A DNA stretch of 64,000 nucleotides from OMII01 sp947467385. GTDB lineage: Bacteria > Bdellovibrionota_C > UBA2361 > OMII01. Where the stretch lies: the NCBI GenBank assembly GCA_044360075.1, contig JBIKLA010000017.1, forward strand, positions 1 to 64,000, written 5' to 3'. The notes below the pieces were generated by a model. It searched no databases. It was not told where the DNA came from and saw nothing but the letters and a program-made list of their open reading frames with translations. Shown here piece by piece: positions 1 through 10,001 of this stretch (its first letter is position 1; each line of letters opens with the position of its first letter). The position numbers and the translations under genes were made by a program.

Positions 1-3000
1 ACTCCGACGAATACGCCGACAAATACGCCAACGAACACGCCCACGGACACCCCAACGAATACCCCGACGAACACGCCAACCGACACTCCGACGAACACAC
101 CAACCAACACGCCAACTAACACGCCAACGGACACCCCGACCAACACGCCGACGAACACGCCGACGAATACTCCGACGAACACTCCGACGAATACTCCGAC
201 GAACACACCAACCGATACTCTGACCAACACGCCAACCAACACGCCGACGAATACGCCGACAAATACGCCGACCAACACGCCAACGAACACGCCGACAAAC
301 ACTCCAACGGATACCCCAACGAACACGCCTACAAACACGCCGACGAATACGCCTACTAACACGCCAACAAGAACGCCAACGGACACGCCGACGAATACGC
401 CAACAGACACGCCAACGAACACGCCGACCAATACGCCGACCAATACGCCGACGAGCACGCCCACAGACATTCCGACGAATACCCCGACGAACACTCCGAC
501 GAACACTCCGACGAACACTCCGACCGATACGCCGACCGATACCCCGACAAATACGCCGACTCACACGCCGACGAATACGCCAACGAACACTCCGACTGAT
601 ACGCCTACGAACACTCCTACCAACACTCCAACGAATACCCCGACAAACACCCCGACGAACACGCCGACGAACACCCCGACGAATACGCCAACGAACACCC
701 CAACGGATACGCCGACCGTCACCCCGACGAACACGCCGACAAATACCCCGACGAACACCCCAACCGACACTCCAACAAATACGCCAACGCTCACGCCTAC
801 GAACACCCCAACCGACACGCCAACAAATACGCCGACGAATACGCCGACCCACACGCCGACGAGCACGCCCACGGACACGCCGACTCACACCCCGACGAAC
901 ACCCCGAGCAACACCCCAACCGACACGCCCACCAGCACTCCCACGAAAACTCCTACCGACACTCCAACTGTTACTCCCACGAATACGCCGACGAACACGC
1001 CGACGGACACTCCCACTAACACGCCATCCAATACGCCAACGAACACGCCGACCAATACGCCAACTGACACGCCGACCGACACGCCGACCAATACGCCGAC
1101 GAGCACGCCAACGAACACCCCAACCAATACCCCTACTGACACTCCGACTAACACCCCCACGAGCACGCCCACTAACACGCCGACAGTGACCCCTACCAAC
1201 ACGCCGACGAATACGCCGACGAACACTCCAACTGATACCCCGACAAATACGCCCACAAATACGCCAACTGACACGCCGACCAATACTCCCACGAATACGC
1301 CGACAGATACGCCGACCACCACTCCGACGAACACTCCAACGAACACGCCGACGAATACGCCGACCAGCACGCCGACAAGCACTCCAACCGACACGCCGAC
1401 CACCACCCCGACGAACACGCCGACCAATACGCCAACGGGAACGCCGACCAACACCCCGACCAATACACCGACGGATACGCCGACAAATACGCCGACTAAT
1501 TCTCCAACCAATACCCCAACGAACACGCCGACGGCGACGCCGACGAACACGCCGACAGACACGCCGACAGATACGCCCACTAACACGCCAACGAATACCC
1601 CGACTGATACTCCGACTAATACCCCAACGAACACCCCAACTAATACACCAACAGTGACGCCGACGAGCACTCCGACTAATACGCCGACGGACACGCCCAC
1701 TGACACCCCGACCAACACTCCCACCGACACTCCGACGGACACTCCGACGAGTACGCCTACCAATACGGCGACTAACAGCCCGACGGCCACCCCCACCAAC
1801 ACGCCAACAAATACGCCAACTGACACCGCAACTGACACGCCGACAGACACGCCGACAGACACGCCGACGGATACCCCGACGAACACGCCGACGAATACGC
1901 CCACGAATACGCCCACGGCGACGCCGACGAGCACTCCAACAAATACGCCAACAAATACGCCGACAAACACACCAACGAATACTCCCACGGACACGCCGAC
2001 AATTACACCGACCTCTACGCCGACGAACACTCCGACGAACACGCCGACAGGCACGCCCACTGATACCCCGACGAACACGCCGACAAACACCCCAACGGAT
2101 ACCCCCACAAATACCCCAACGAACACTCCGAGCGTAACGCCGAGCAACACGGCGACGAGCACGCCGACGAGCACACCAACCGACACGCCGACGAACACCT
2201 CGACGGCCACTCCAACGACTACGCCGACTCAAACGCCGACGGGCACGCCCACGAATACACCAACGGATACGCCGACCAGTACGCCGACAAACACGTCGAC
2301 AGACACACCGACCGTCACGCCAACCGAAACCCCAACGAACACTCCGACGATTACGCCGACTCAAACGCCGACCAGCACCCCAACGGACACGCCAACGGAC
2401 ACGCCGACGAATACGCCAACGAGGACTCCAACGAACACTCCGACGATTACGCCGACTCAAACGCCGACCAGCACCCCAACGGTCACGCCAACCGACACCC
2501 CAACGAACACTCCGACGGTTGCGCCGACGGATACTCCAACGAGAACGCCCACGGATACACCAACAGCAACGCCGACGCTAACGCCGACAGGCACGCCGAC
2601 GGATACAGCGACGAGCACCCCGACCAACACCGCAACGAACACTCCAACTCAGACACCGACGCATACGCCCACAGATACGGCGACGAATAGTCCGACCGTC
2701 ACTCCGACCAGCACACCGACCGGCACGCCAATAGATACCCCAACTAACACGCCAACAGGCACGGCGAGCAATACCCCAACGAACACGCCAACCGATACCT
2801 CGACGGAAACTCCGACGAACACACCCACATCGACGCCGACGATCACGTCCACGCAGACACCGACCATCACGCCGACGCACACCTCAACGCACACGCCAAC
2901 GGGTACGCCGACCGACACGCCGACTGCGACCCCGTCTCATACTCCGACGGACACACCGACGCGGACGCCGAGTGCCTCGCCAACTGACACGCCCACGCAA

Positions 3001-4200
3001 ACTCCGACGGGAACCCCAACCGACACTCCGACGATTACTCCTACGAGCTCGCCGAGCTTCACGCCATCCAACTCACCGACAGCGACGTCAACAAGTACCC
3101 CAACCAACACTGCGACCGACACGCCAACATCGACCCCAACTTCATCGCCAACCCATACGCCGACAGACACTCCAACTAGCACGCCGACTGGGACGCCAAC
3201 TAAAACCCCAACCGCAACCCCAACCAACACCCCGACAGACACACCAACGGTCACTCCAACGCAGACGCCGAGCCCAAGTCCAACCCCGACTCCAAGCGAC
3301 ACGCCAACTCAAACGCCCACACATACCCCAACAGATACAGCTACATACACGGCCTCCCCATCGCCGACGGGCACCCCGACCGATACTCCCACTAACACTC
3401 CAAGCCCAACGGGAACCAACACATCGACCAGCACACCGACGGCTGCTCCAACTCACACGCCAACAGACACACCGACCTCCACTCCTACAAACACCGCCTC
3501 GCCCTCACCAACGAGCACTCCGACATCATCACCGACAGCTACTGCAACATGGACCGCCACAGCAACACCAACGCAGACCGCAAGCAACACTCCAACTGCA
3601 AGCCCAACACACACGCCAACCAGCACATCAACGCCGACCACGACACCGACGCTTTCTCCTACGCCATCTGCAACGCCGACTCCGAGCCCGACTGCCACGC
3701 CAACAGCAACTTCGACCGCCTCTCCGACCAGCACGCCCACAGCTACAACTACTCCAACCAGCTCGCCGACTCACTCAGCCACGCCGAGTGACACTCCGAC
3801 AGCTTCGGCAACACCTACTACCACACCAACATCGACCTTCACTCCAACCGCATCTCCAACCTCAACGCCATCATCGACGAACACCCCTACACCCACTGAT
3901 ACTCCAACGAGCACGTCAACTCCGACCCTCACGCCCTCGTCAACCGCCACTCCAACTCAAACGCCAACCGCGACATCCACTCCGACAGCAACGCCGACCA
4001 ATACGCCAACAGAAACCCCAACCTCAACCTCTACCCCGACCCAGACGCCCTCAAGGACTCCCACTAGCACTCCAACATCAACCTCGACTCCCACCGCTTC
4101 GCCAAGTGCGACCGCACCCCCATCCTCGACGCCGACACGAGCCCCCTCGGCAACGCCAACCCTAACACCGACCAGTGAGACATCGAGCACCCCAACACCA
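1..4200 (+). repeat. Degenerate 12-bp tandem repeat array encoding T-P-T-x
   Basis: The unit is about ACGCCGACGAAT, repeated without a frame break from the window edge to about 4.2 kb. Variation is mostly at synonymous third positions and in the fourth codon. Units are most uniform at the 5' side (TPTN, TPTD). From about 3.0 kb on they are increasingly mixed with Ser, Ala and Gln codons. On the minus strand the array creates long false open frames of VGVLVGVF type, which are shadows. Confidence 0.95.
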
Positions 4201-5196
4201 ACAGCAACACGCACCGAAACACCAATTGAGAGCTTTGTTGAGGTATACGGTGTGGCAAAGGTCTCGGGAACCCCGATAGCCGGCATGCCCATCGACATCA
4301 ACGGAGCGATAATTACAACTGACTCTGCAGGAGCGTTCTCCGTAACGCTCCAGAAGAGGGGCTACTACCTGCTCAGGAGCGGACTTCCTGCCTTGAACGG
4401 CGTGCAGGCGATGTGGTTCCGGGATATCTCGGGCTCCGGAATTGTGCTCGGCGAAGAGAGCCCTCTGGCAATTAGCATGGACCGCCGAATCCTGCTCGAC
4501 GGTCCAGCGTGCCGCCAGGTGGCAGACGGAACTGAGTATGCATATTTCCCCTACACAAACACGACGGCAGCTACCCTGCGCGTCCCGCTTGAATATGGGG
4601 CGCTCAATGCACTCCCAGCACCGGTCCCAGAAGCCCCACCGGCGGAGTTTAGCCCGGGCAGGTCAGGGTTCCGGCGGCTGCTCTCATCCTTTGCTCTGGG
4701 AGACTCCTACGTCGGCAGCTGGTCAATCTTGGGGCAAGAGCTCCTCATTCGCGGCAAGCCACCACTCTGCTCAGAATCAGGAGACCCAGAGTGCATGCGC
4801 CTCAGCTCAAGCGCCTTTGAGTCCATTCGCCGCCTCACCTTGAACGTCGTTCGCCGACAGATCGTCATGGCGACAAGCCTCGCGTACCGAGAGTGGCAGC
4901 CAAAGTCAGAAAAACGCCTCTTCATCTTGAAGAGAGGCGCGCGGGCAATCTCAAGAATGAAAGATGCCCTGGAGCCCTTTGACGATGTGTACTCGTGTAC
5001 AGCCCCGCCAGCGAACCGATGTCGCGCGCTCGAATTCAATAAGCGTCTCCCAAGGCGCATCTTCGGGGACCTCTATATCAATACCCCACGAGGACTGGAG
5101 GAGCTTCTTAAGGATGAACGGCAACGAAGGGAAGATCTGGAGAGGCGCCTAAAAGCTATCCCGGACACCCTGTACAGGTGCACTCCAGCAAGGTGA
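1..5196 (+). CDS. Giant Thr-Pro repeat surface/secreted protein, 5' truncated by window edge
   Basis: The frame is open from base 1 to a TGA at 5194-5196, giving about 1,731 visible residues with the N-terminus outside the window. The first GTG inside (1186) is within the repeat and is not a convincing start. Residues 1 to about 1400 are T-P-T-x tetrapeptides, with x mostly N, D or S early and becoming mixed later. This composition predicts an extended, probably O-glycosylatable stalk. From about base 4210 the sequence turns into a normal globular region of about 330 residues. It begins with a beta-rich module (VYGVAKVSGTPIAG, then TDSAGAFSVTL) like carboxypeptidase-regulatory or Ig-like folds, and ends in a charged helical tail. 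The subtilase at 8035-9783 has a similar Thr-Pro stalk plus beta module. A surface adhesin or stalk role is an inference; the specific function is unknown. Confidence 0.8.
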   Translation, partial: TPTNTPTNTPTNTPTDTPTNTPTNTPTDTPTNTPTNTPTNTPTDTPTNTPTNTPTNTPTNTPTNTPTNTPTDTLTNTPTNTPTNTPTNTPTNTPTNTPTNTPTDTPTNTPTNTPTNTPTNTPTRTPTDTPTNTPTDTPTNTPTNTPTNTPTSTPTDIPTNTPTNTPTNTPTNTPTDTPTDTPTNTPTHTPTNTPTNTPTDTPTNTPTNTPTNTPTNTPTNTPTNTPTNTPTNTPTDTPTVTPTNTPTNTPTNTPTDTPTNTPTLTPTNTPTDTPTNTPTNTPTHTPTSTPTDTPTHTPTNTPSNTPTDTPTSTPTKTPTDTPTVTPTNTPTNTPTDTPTNTPSNTPTNTPTNTPTDTPTDTPTNTPTSTPTNTPTNTPTDTPTNTPTSTPTNTPTVTPTNTPTNTPTNTPTDTPTNTPTNTPTDTPTNTPTNTPTDTPTTTPTNTPTNTPTNTPTSTPTSTPTDTPTTTPTNTPTNTPTGTPTNTPTNTPTDTPTNTPTNSPTNTPTNTPTATPTNTPTDTPTDTPTNTPTNTPTDTPTNTPTNTPTNTPTVTPTSTPTNTPTDTPTDTPTNTPTDTPTDTPTSTPTNTATNSPTATPTNTPTNTPTDTATDTPTDTPTDTPTDTPTNTPTNTPTNTPTATPTSTPTNTPTNTPTNTPTNTPTDTPTITPTSTPTNTPTNTPTGTPTDTPTNTPTNTPTDTPTNTPTNTPSVTPSNTATSTPTSTPTDTPTNTSTATPTTTPTQTPTGTPTNTPTDTPTSTPTNTSTDTPTVTPTETPTNTPTITPTQTPTSTPTDTPTDTPTNTPTRTPTNTPTITPTQTPTSTPTVTPTDTPTNTPTVAPTDTPTRTPTDTPTATPTLTPTGTPTDTATSTPTNTATNTPTQTPTHTPTDTATNSPTVTPTSTPTGTPIDTPTNTPTGTASNTPTNTPTDTSTETPTNTPTSTPTITSTQTPTITPTHTSTHTPTGTPTDTPTATPSHTPTDTPTRTPSASPTDTPTQTPTGTPTDTPTITPTSSPSFTPSNSPTATSTSTPTNTATDTPTSTPTSSPTHTPTDTPTSTPTGTPTKTPTATPTNTPTDTPTVTPTQTPSPSPTPTPSDTPTQTPTHTPTDTATYTASPSPTGTPTDTPTNTPSPTGTNTSTSTPTAAPTHTPTDTPTSTPTNTASPSPTSTPTSSPTATATWTATATPTQTASNTPTASPTHTPTSTSTPTTTPTLSPTPSATPTPSPTATPTATSTASPTSTPTATTTPTSSPTHSATPSDTPTASATPTTTPTSTFTPTASPTSTPSSTNTPTPTDTPTSTSTPTLTPSSTATPTQTPTATSTPTATPTNTPTETPTSTSTPTQTPSRTPTSTPTSTSTPTASPSATAPPSSTPTRAPSATPTLTPTSETSSTPTPTATRTETPIESFVEVYGVAKVSGTPIAGMPIDINGAIITTDSAGAFSVTLQKRGYYLLRSGLPALNGVQAMWFRDISGSGIVLGEESPLAISMDRRILLDGPACRQVADGTEYAYFPYTNTTAATLRVPLEYGALNALPAPVPEAPPAEFSPGRSGFRRLLSSFALGDSYVGSWSILGQELLIRGKPPLCSESGDPECMRLSSSAFESIRRLTLNVVRRQIVMATSLAYREWQPKSEKRLFILKRGARAISRMKDALEPFDDVYSCTAPPANRCRALEFNKRLPRRIFGDLYINTPRGLEELLKDERQRREDLERRLKAIPDTLYRCTPAR

Positions 5197-5309
5197 GTCG
5201 GCCATCGTTGATGGCAGACAACCGCCGCGGGGCAGCGCCGCTACAGAGGCTTTACCGCTGGTTTTTAGCGAAGGTGTGTAGACGGCTTCTTGGCGCAGCC
5301 GGAAAATAA

Positions 5310-5371
5310 AAAAGCCGGGCAACCGCATTCAAGACCGCGATTAGAGCCCGTTTGGCACGGCTAGATTGCCC
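5310..5371 (-). terminator. Possible intrinsic terminator reading leftward
   Basis: On the minus strand GGGCAA (5371-5366) can pair with TTGCCC (5322-5317). The enclosed sequence can form further short stems, and the outer stem is followed after GGC by a TTTTTT run. It sits immediately left of the mobile-like repeat at 5381. It could stop transcripts leaving that element or protect the convergent repeat-protein gene. The call is weak because the loop is long. Confidence 0.3.
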
Positions 5372-5380
5372 AGAAAAGTA

Positions 5381-5875
5381 AGGAACACTTACTTGTGAGT
5401 AACGCGCTACCCATAGTCGGCGCCTCATACTACTTCTGCGCATGTTGCGATTTATCACTTTTGTACAAGCCGCATGATTTCAGTTCTCAGTCTGAGTTGT
5501 GAGGCGTTCCGCTTGAGTTTTCTGGCATTCGTTTCTCAAGTCCCCGTTAGTACATGCTGAAAAAACACTTGCTAGCTCGTATTTTCATTTTCGCTTTACA
5601 CGCTCCACCGCTGCTCGCCTTACTCGCAGGCCCCACATGGTGTCTCTTCCTCGAAATTCACCGATGACCCCGAAGCTTGTCGTCTCTCGTTCAAGCGAGT
5701 ACTCGACGCTATTTTTCACGGTCCTCCGCATGAATTATAGCTCATCGATAAACGCTACGCGGCCTTAGTCGAGGCCCCTGCGATATAATCACAGAGCTTG
5801 TGAATAAATTACTGTGTTTAAAATGAGCTGTAAGCTCGGGACGATCCGTGTATCTCCGACCCAAGTAGATTCTTT
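5381..5875 (+). mobile_element. Dispersed MITE-like element, copy 1 (about 495 bp)
   Basis: This non-coding block matches 50124-50533 along its length, by eye at roughly three quarters identity or better. Shared tracts include the region around ATCACTTTTGTAC, the run GTTTCTCAAGTCCCCGTT, and CTTGTCGTCTCTCGTTC. Copy 1 has about 80 bp extra near 5560-5640. The ends are imperfect inverted repeats, clearer in copy 2 (left CTACTTGTG, right CACAAGTAG). No transposase frame is present, so it looks like a MITE or a decayed insertion-sequence remnant. Its origin is inferred. Confidence 0.6.
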
Positions 5876-6370
5876 TAGATATGCCTGTGACCCTAAACTC
5901 CTGGAGCCCCTGGAGGACGGCCGATGCGTCACCATACCTCAATAAATCGCCGAGGGTTTAGCAGCGTTCAGGTGGGGCGTCCCGATCATTCTATATCAGG
6001 GGTTGCTTCTTCCCTGTCAAAACACTCGGCCCGAGCGAGCCTTGTCGGCCGTGTGACCAGATACCTGCGTTTTATATGAAGGTGGGCTTTGCCCCGTTTT
6101 AGCAACTATCAGGAGCCTGGCATGGGAACTCATGCCTCATAGCGGGTGTGCCTCTCAGCTCTGTCAGAAGAGTACGCGAAGACTCTGGCACCCCCCCTAA
6201 ACCTCATTCCCATATTGGGGGTGCAGAAATTACCCCTTTCGGGCACAATCATTTCTTGTCGGCGCTGGCAATAAGAAGCAAAGAAGCCCTTAAACCAACC
6301 TACAGCAACCGCGCTGACGAAGGATTATGGCTTCAGCCCGGCTCGACCTGCCATAACACACATAGAGGTT
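5876..6370. other. Non-coding gap with a strong hairpin upstream of the 6371 gene
   Basis: No convincing gene is visible. GCACCCCC (6188-6195) pairs with GGGGGTGC (6217-6224) to form an 8-bp stem. It is not followed by a T run, so it resembles a leader structure more than a terminator. A well-placed CAGGAG precedes an ATG at 6121, but that frame ends after six codons. The 80-codon frame at 6148-6390 overlaps the next start and has no protein-like features. Confidence 0.4.
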
Positions 6371-7534
6371 ATGACCCGACTACGTATTGATTCGCTGCGC
6401 ATATCAGTTTTGCTAGTTGCGGCCGCGTTAGCATGGCCCACGGCAAGAAGGCCGGGACTTGTTCTCGAGTCGATGGCACAGACGCCGACAGCCTCTTCTC
6501 AGACGGATGCCCAAAATTCCGGCAGCGCGGCAACTCGCCCCCCGGTGCTCGATGTTACGGACATAAAAATCGAGATGGCCGAGGCGAGCCTCAGGGTAAA
6601 CTCCTCGGACCGCAACCTCACCGCCCTCATCTCCGCTCTTGAGGATTACCTTAACGCCCGCTGCTTCGGCACTCTCCGACAGTCACTTTCCTATAAGGGA
6701 CCGCCGACAGATCCGGACTGCGTAACGCGCATGAACCAGCTGCTCGAAATCAACCCGGACAATCCGGCTGCGACCTGCGTCCGGGATGGGATCGATGCGC
6801 CAAGCTGTGCCACCGCTTACAAGGGGCAGAAGCTCGTTCAGTTCTATGACAGCGCTTCTCTGCTTGCAGACCTTCCCGATCCGGCCCTGAAGGTTGGGCT
6901 CTCGGCCGCCGACACGGAGCGCGTCAAGGTACAGCAGGAGATGCTTCGCAATATCGACAGCGAGTTCCGCGCGGCCCAAACCGACGAGGAGAAGGCCAAG
7001 TGCGTCAACGACGCCGTCGGCATCTACGAGCAGCTCCTCAACACCGCATGCAAGGTGAGCGCCCTGCGGCTGCGCCGCCTGGAAGAGGTAACTGTCAAGG
7101 CTGACCCCCCGCGCATCGCTGAAGCTCGTAAGAAGCTGCTCCAGATTCCGGTCAAGCTTCGCCCGGACTACCAGCGGCAGATGCGGACACAGGTGGAGGA
7201 GGAGATCGAGGCTTTCCGAGGGGACGAGTCGGGCCGCAAAGAGCTCGCGGAGCTTTTGGCGGTGATCGACCAGCCTGAGGAGACGAAATCACCCGCAATG
7301 ATGAACCTACAGCGGACCAGGATCGTCCTTCGGTCATGCTACGAGGCGATCGATCAGGCCAAACAATTTATCCCCCTCTTTCCTGCCCCGCTCTGCTACC
7401 AAGAAGGATGGTATACCCCCCAATGCACCGTCGCCATTAGGGCATGGCGTAAGGCGAAGGAGCTGGAGCGAAAGCGGGCTTCCGTTAAGCCGGGCGCAAC
7501 GCCCACTCCGCAAAACGTCATCTCCTCTTTTTAG
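6371..7534 (+). CDS. Secreted/periplasmic protein of unknown function
   Basis: The 387-residue protein starts at an ATG preceded by AGAGG at good spacing. The N-terminus has basic residues and a hydrophobic run (ISVLLVAAALAW), consistent with a signal peptide. A Thr/Ser/Gln-rich linker follows to about residue 60. The rest is mostly helical and charged, with about nine scattered cysteines that could form disulfides in the periplasm, and a short Thr-Pro tail near the C-terminus. I recognise no family. The pilin-like gene starts about 95 bp downstream on the same strand, so the two may be co-transcribed. An envelope role is an inference. Confidence 0.7.
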   Translation: MTRLRIDSLRISVLLVAAALAWPTARRPGLVLESMAQTPTASSQTDAQNSGSAATRPPVLDVTDIKIEMAEASLRVNSSDRNLTALISALEDYLNARCFGTLRQSLSYKGPPTDPDCVTRMNQLLEINPDNPAATCVRDGIDAPSCATAYKGQKLVQFYDSASLLADLPDPALKVGLSAADTERVKVQQEMLRNIDSEFRAAQTDEEKAKCVNDAVGIYEQLLNTACKVSALRLRRLEEVTVKADPPRIAEARKKLLQIPVKLRPDYQRQMRTQVEEEIEAFRGDESGRKELAELLAVIDQPEETKSPAMMNLQRTRIVLRSCYEAIDQAKQFIPLFPAPLCYQEGWYTPQCTVAIRAWRKAKELERKRASVKPGATPTPQNVISSF

Positions 7535-7628
7535 GGATGCCTGCCCGTAGATGTCTGGGCGTCTTTCCAGACACAACTTCGCCACGCCAGCTCCGAACAT
7601 CCTTTGAGTTGTTGCGGGGAGAAGCGCA

Positions 7629-8006
7629 ATGTATATTGAACGAAGGAACAAGGATCGCGGCTTTACGTTGATAGAGCTGCTCGTGGTCATGGGGATTGTG
7701 AGCGCCCTCATTGCCGTTGCCCTTCCCCGCTATGCGGCGTACCGGGCAAACGCATTCGATGCCCGCGCCGAGATCGACCTGCGCTCAGTCGCCATGGCGG
7801 AGGAAGCATACTTTCTGACGACGGAGCGATACCTGAGCTGCACTGGAGCAAGTTGTTCGCAGCTGCCCGGAATACAAAAGCTCTCCGAGGGAACCCAGCT
7901 TACGATCCAGGCCTCGGAGAGTTTTTTTCGGGGAACCGCGTCCCACCCGAAGGGATCCGGCAGGGTTTTCACCTGGGATTCCTCTGCGGGGGGACTCGCC
8001 GAGTAG
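7629..8006 (+). CDS. Type IV pilin-like / pseudopilin protein
   Basis: The 125-residue protein has a classic class III signal: a short basic leader, then GFTLIELLVVMGIVSALIAV at residues 11-30. Prepilin peptidase would cut after Gly11 and methylate the new Phe N-terminus, leaving Glu at mature position 5. The hydrophobic N-terminal helix continues into a small globular domain with a cysteine pair (SCTGASC), which is typical of pilins and minor pseudopilins. It is short for a major pilin (usually 140-170 residues), so a minor pilin or type II secretion pseudopilin is as likely. No assembly genes lie nearby. Confidence 0.88.
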   Translation: MYIERRNKDRGFTLIELLVVMGIVSALIAVALPRYAAYRANAFDARAEIDLRSVAMAEEAYFLTTERYLSCTGASCSQLPGIQKLSEGTQLTIQASESFFRGTASHPKGSGRVFTWDSSAGGLAE

Positions 8007-8034
8007 CAGGGCTGTCCTTGCTGCCCGAATCGGC

Positions 8035-9783
8035 CTAGCGGAAGCGAAGCCTCCGCGAGCGGTTGCCGTCCTCGTCCTCGACGTAGCAGGTTATCTTCTG
8101 GTTCGGCCTCTTCATAGGGACCTCGTAGTAACCTTCCTCATCCGTGGTGCGGCTTGTAACGAGGCGAGACCGGCAACGGAGGTTGACCTTGATTCCTCCA
8201 ACCAGGTCCTCGTTTTCATCACGCACCTCTCCGAAGATGTAGACCATCCGCTTCATGCGCTCCAGTGAGATTGACATCTCGCGGTAAGGCGAGTCGGCTG
8301 GCGGCTCAGTCGGCTCCGGCGTCGGGGTCGGCGTCGGGGTGCTCGGGGTCGGCGTCGCTGTCCGTATCGGCGTCGGTGTTGCAGTCGGGGCAGGCGTGGG
8401 TGTGGAGCTCCCGTCGCGTGCCGCTAAAGCAGCCTTGTACAGGTTGACGCGGCCTCCAGAAACGATCTTCCCATTCAGCGCAGCGATGGGGTCCACCGTC
8501 TGCATGATGATCGTCTTAATCTCAAGGTAGCTCAGGCCTGGATTTATGGCCTTCAGAACGGCCGCCATGCCCGCCACATGCGGCGTGGCCATAGAGGTTC
8601 CGCTCAGGTAGTCGTACCCGCTACCAAGGAGCGTGCTGTAGATGCTCACTCCCGGGGCTGCGACGTCAACTGAGAGCGGCCCGTAGTTCGACCACGACGC
8701 TGGCGTGTCAGATGAGTCGGTCGCAGCGATCGCCAAGACGTTGTCCGATGGCGAGCTTGCTGGATACGACGGATAGTAATCCGTGTTCTGGCCCGAATTT
8801 CCCGCTGCCGCAACTATGAGCACTCCGCTTGTACGGGCCGCCGAAATTGCGTTGTCCAGCGTCGCAGAGCTCGACGATCCGCCAAGCGACATGCTCAGGA
8901 TCTTAGCTCCACGCGCCACCGCGTAGTTGATGCCAGCAGCAACGGACGCAAGGGAGCCCGAGCCCGATGCACTTAGCACCTTCACGGGAAGGATCGAGGC
9001 GCGCCAAGACACGCCAACCACACCTACCGAATTGTCGCCCTTGGCACCAATCGTTCCGGCGCAGTGCGTCCCATGGTAATGGTCGTCCATCGGATTGCCG
9101 TCGTAGTTGATGAAGTCATAGCCATAGTAGTCATCTACATAGCCATTTCGGTCATCATCAACGCCGTTATTCGGGGTCTCTCCGGTGTTAACGGCGATGT
9201 TGGCCGAGAGGTCCGGATGCGTGTACTGAACACCGGTGTCGATCACGGCAACCATCACGCCAGAAGAGCCCGTCGAGATGTCCCACGCAGCCGGCGCCTG
9301 AATCTTCGCCAGTCCGTAGAGGGCCGAGTAGTACGGGTCATTTGGCGTTGTGGCGACAGCGTCGAACAGCGTATTCGCTTCGCACACGATCGGGAGGCCC
9401 TGGTTTTTTTTGAGGATCTCGTCGCAGCGGCGCGCTATCTCCGCATCATCCACTGGCACCGGATCCGCATTAGCTGCAAACGCGGCCGAGTCCGAAGACA
9501 CGACGCCGATTGAGCCAATCCCGTGAACCCGCTTCATGCGAAGTCCGCTCGGGAGCTGAACGTTGCCCACCACGCGCGTGCTCCGCACGACTTGGCCAAA
9601 TGCGGGCGGCTTGAATGAGACAACGATCTCTTGTCCAGGAATGACCCTCCTCTGAGGAAGGGCAAAGCTATGTCGTGGAGCAACAGCGGCGAGCGTAGCG
9701 CACACGAACAGAGTTGCGTTCAGGACTGAACGCAGAGAACCCCACGCGGGGGAATTTTGGGGGCTAACCATCCTTCGTACCAT
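8035..9783 (-). CDS. Secreted subtilisin-like serine protease (S8) with Thr-Pro stalk and beta module
   Basis: The longest frame starts at 9816. The ATG at 9783 is preferred because GGGGAG lies upstream and a signal peptide (VLNATLFVCATLAAVA) follows. Numbering from 9816, the catalytic triad is Asp193 (VIDTGVQYTHPD), His248 (HGTHCAG) and Ser408 (GTSMATPHVAG), with oxyanion Asn340 (AAAGNSG). All are intact, so it should be active. After the catalytic domain comes a Thr/Pro linker of about 40 residues. A C-terminal beta module follows (VYIFGEVRDENEDLVGG, then TDEEGYYEV), like carboxypeptidase-regulatory domains. It resembles in miniature the C-terminal part of the giant repeat protein at 1-5196. 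Its substrate is unknown. Confidence 0.92.
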   Translation of the reverse strand: MVRRMVSPQNSPAWGSLRSVLNATLFVCATLAAVAPRHSFALPQRRVIPGQEIVVSFKPPAFGQVVRSTRVVGNVQLPSGLRMKRVHGIGSIGVVSSDSAAFAANADPVPVDDAEIARRCDEILKKNQGLPIVCEANTLFDAVATTPNDPYYSALYGLAKIQAPAAWDISTGSSGVMVAVIDTGVQYTHPDLSANIAVNTGETPNNGVDDDRNGYVDDYYGYDFINYDGNPMDDHYHGTHCAGTIGAKGDNSVGVVGVSWRASILPVKVLSASGSGSLASVAAGINYAVARGAKILSMSLGGSSSSATLDNAISAARTSGVLIVAAAGNSGQNTDYYPSYPASSPSDNVLAIAATDSSDTPASWSNYGPLSVDVAAPGVSIYSTLLGSGYDYLSGTSMATPHVAGMAAVLKAINPGLSYLEIKTIIMQTVDPIAALNGKIVSGGRVNLYKAALAARDGSSTPTPAPTATPTPIRTATPTPSTPTPTPTPEPTEPPADSPYREMSISLERMKRMVYIFGEVRDENEDLVGGIKVNLRCRSRLVTSRTTDEEGYYEVPMKRPNQKITCYVEDEDGNRSRRLRFR

Positions 9784-10001
9784 GATTGAAGTTTGCTCCC
9801 CGCTGGGTGCTGCCATAAAGGAAATTTTTGCCTTGGCTGCCCTGCGTCAACGCACACCGGTGGCGCGGGTACACCGCAAGTGCCGAGAGCCAAAGCAAAA
9901 AAAGGATTCATGCGAGTCTCTACGAGAAAATCGGATTTTGTGTTTCCCGAATCGGCGCGCGCTATTGGCGCCCAAGGGCTTCACATCACACAGAGAACCG
10001 G

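Noticed and set aside
561..2210. Long minus-strand frames of VGVFVGVL type and other frames across the tandem array
   Set aside because: They are the antisense of the T-P-T-x array, without starts, ribosome sites or non-repeat sequence.
2972..4165. 397-codon plus-strand frame rich in Arg, Gln and Pro
   Set aside because: It is a frame-shifted shadow of the Thr-Pro repeat gene.
5317..5371. A tRNA-like or riboswitch structure
   Set aside because: The outer stem is only 6 bp and the length is too short for a tRNA; no known riboswitch core could be matched.
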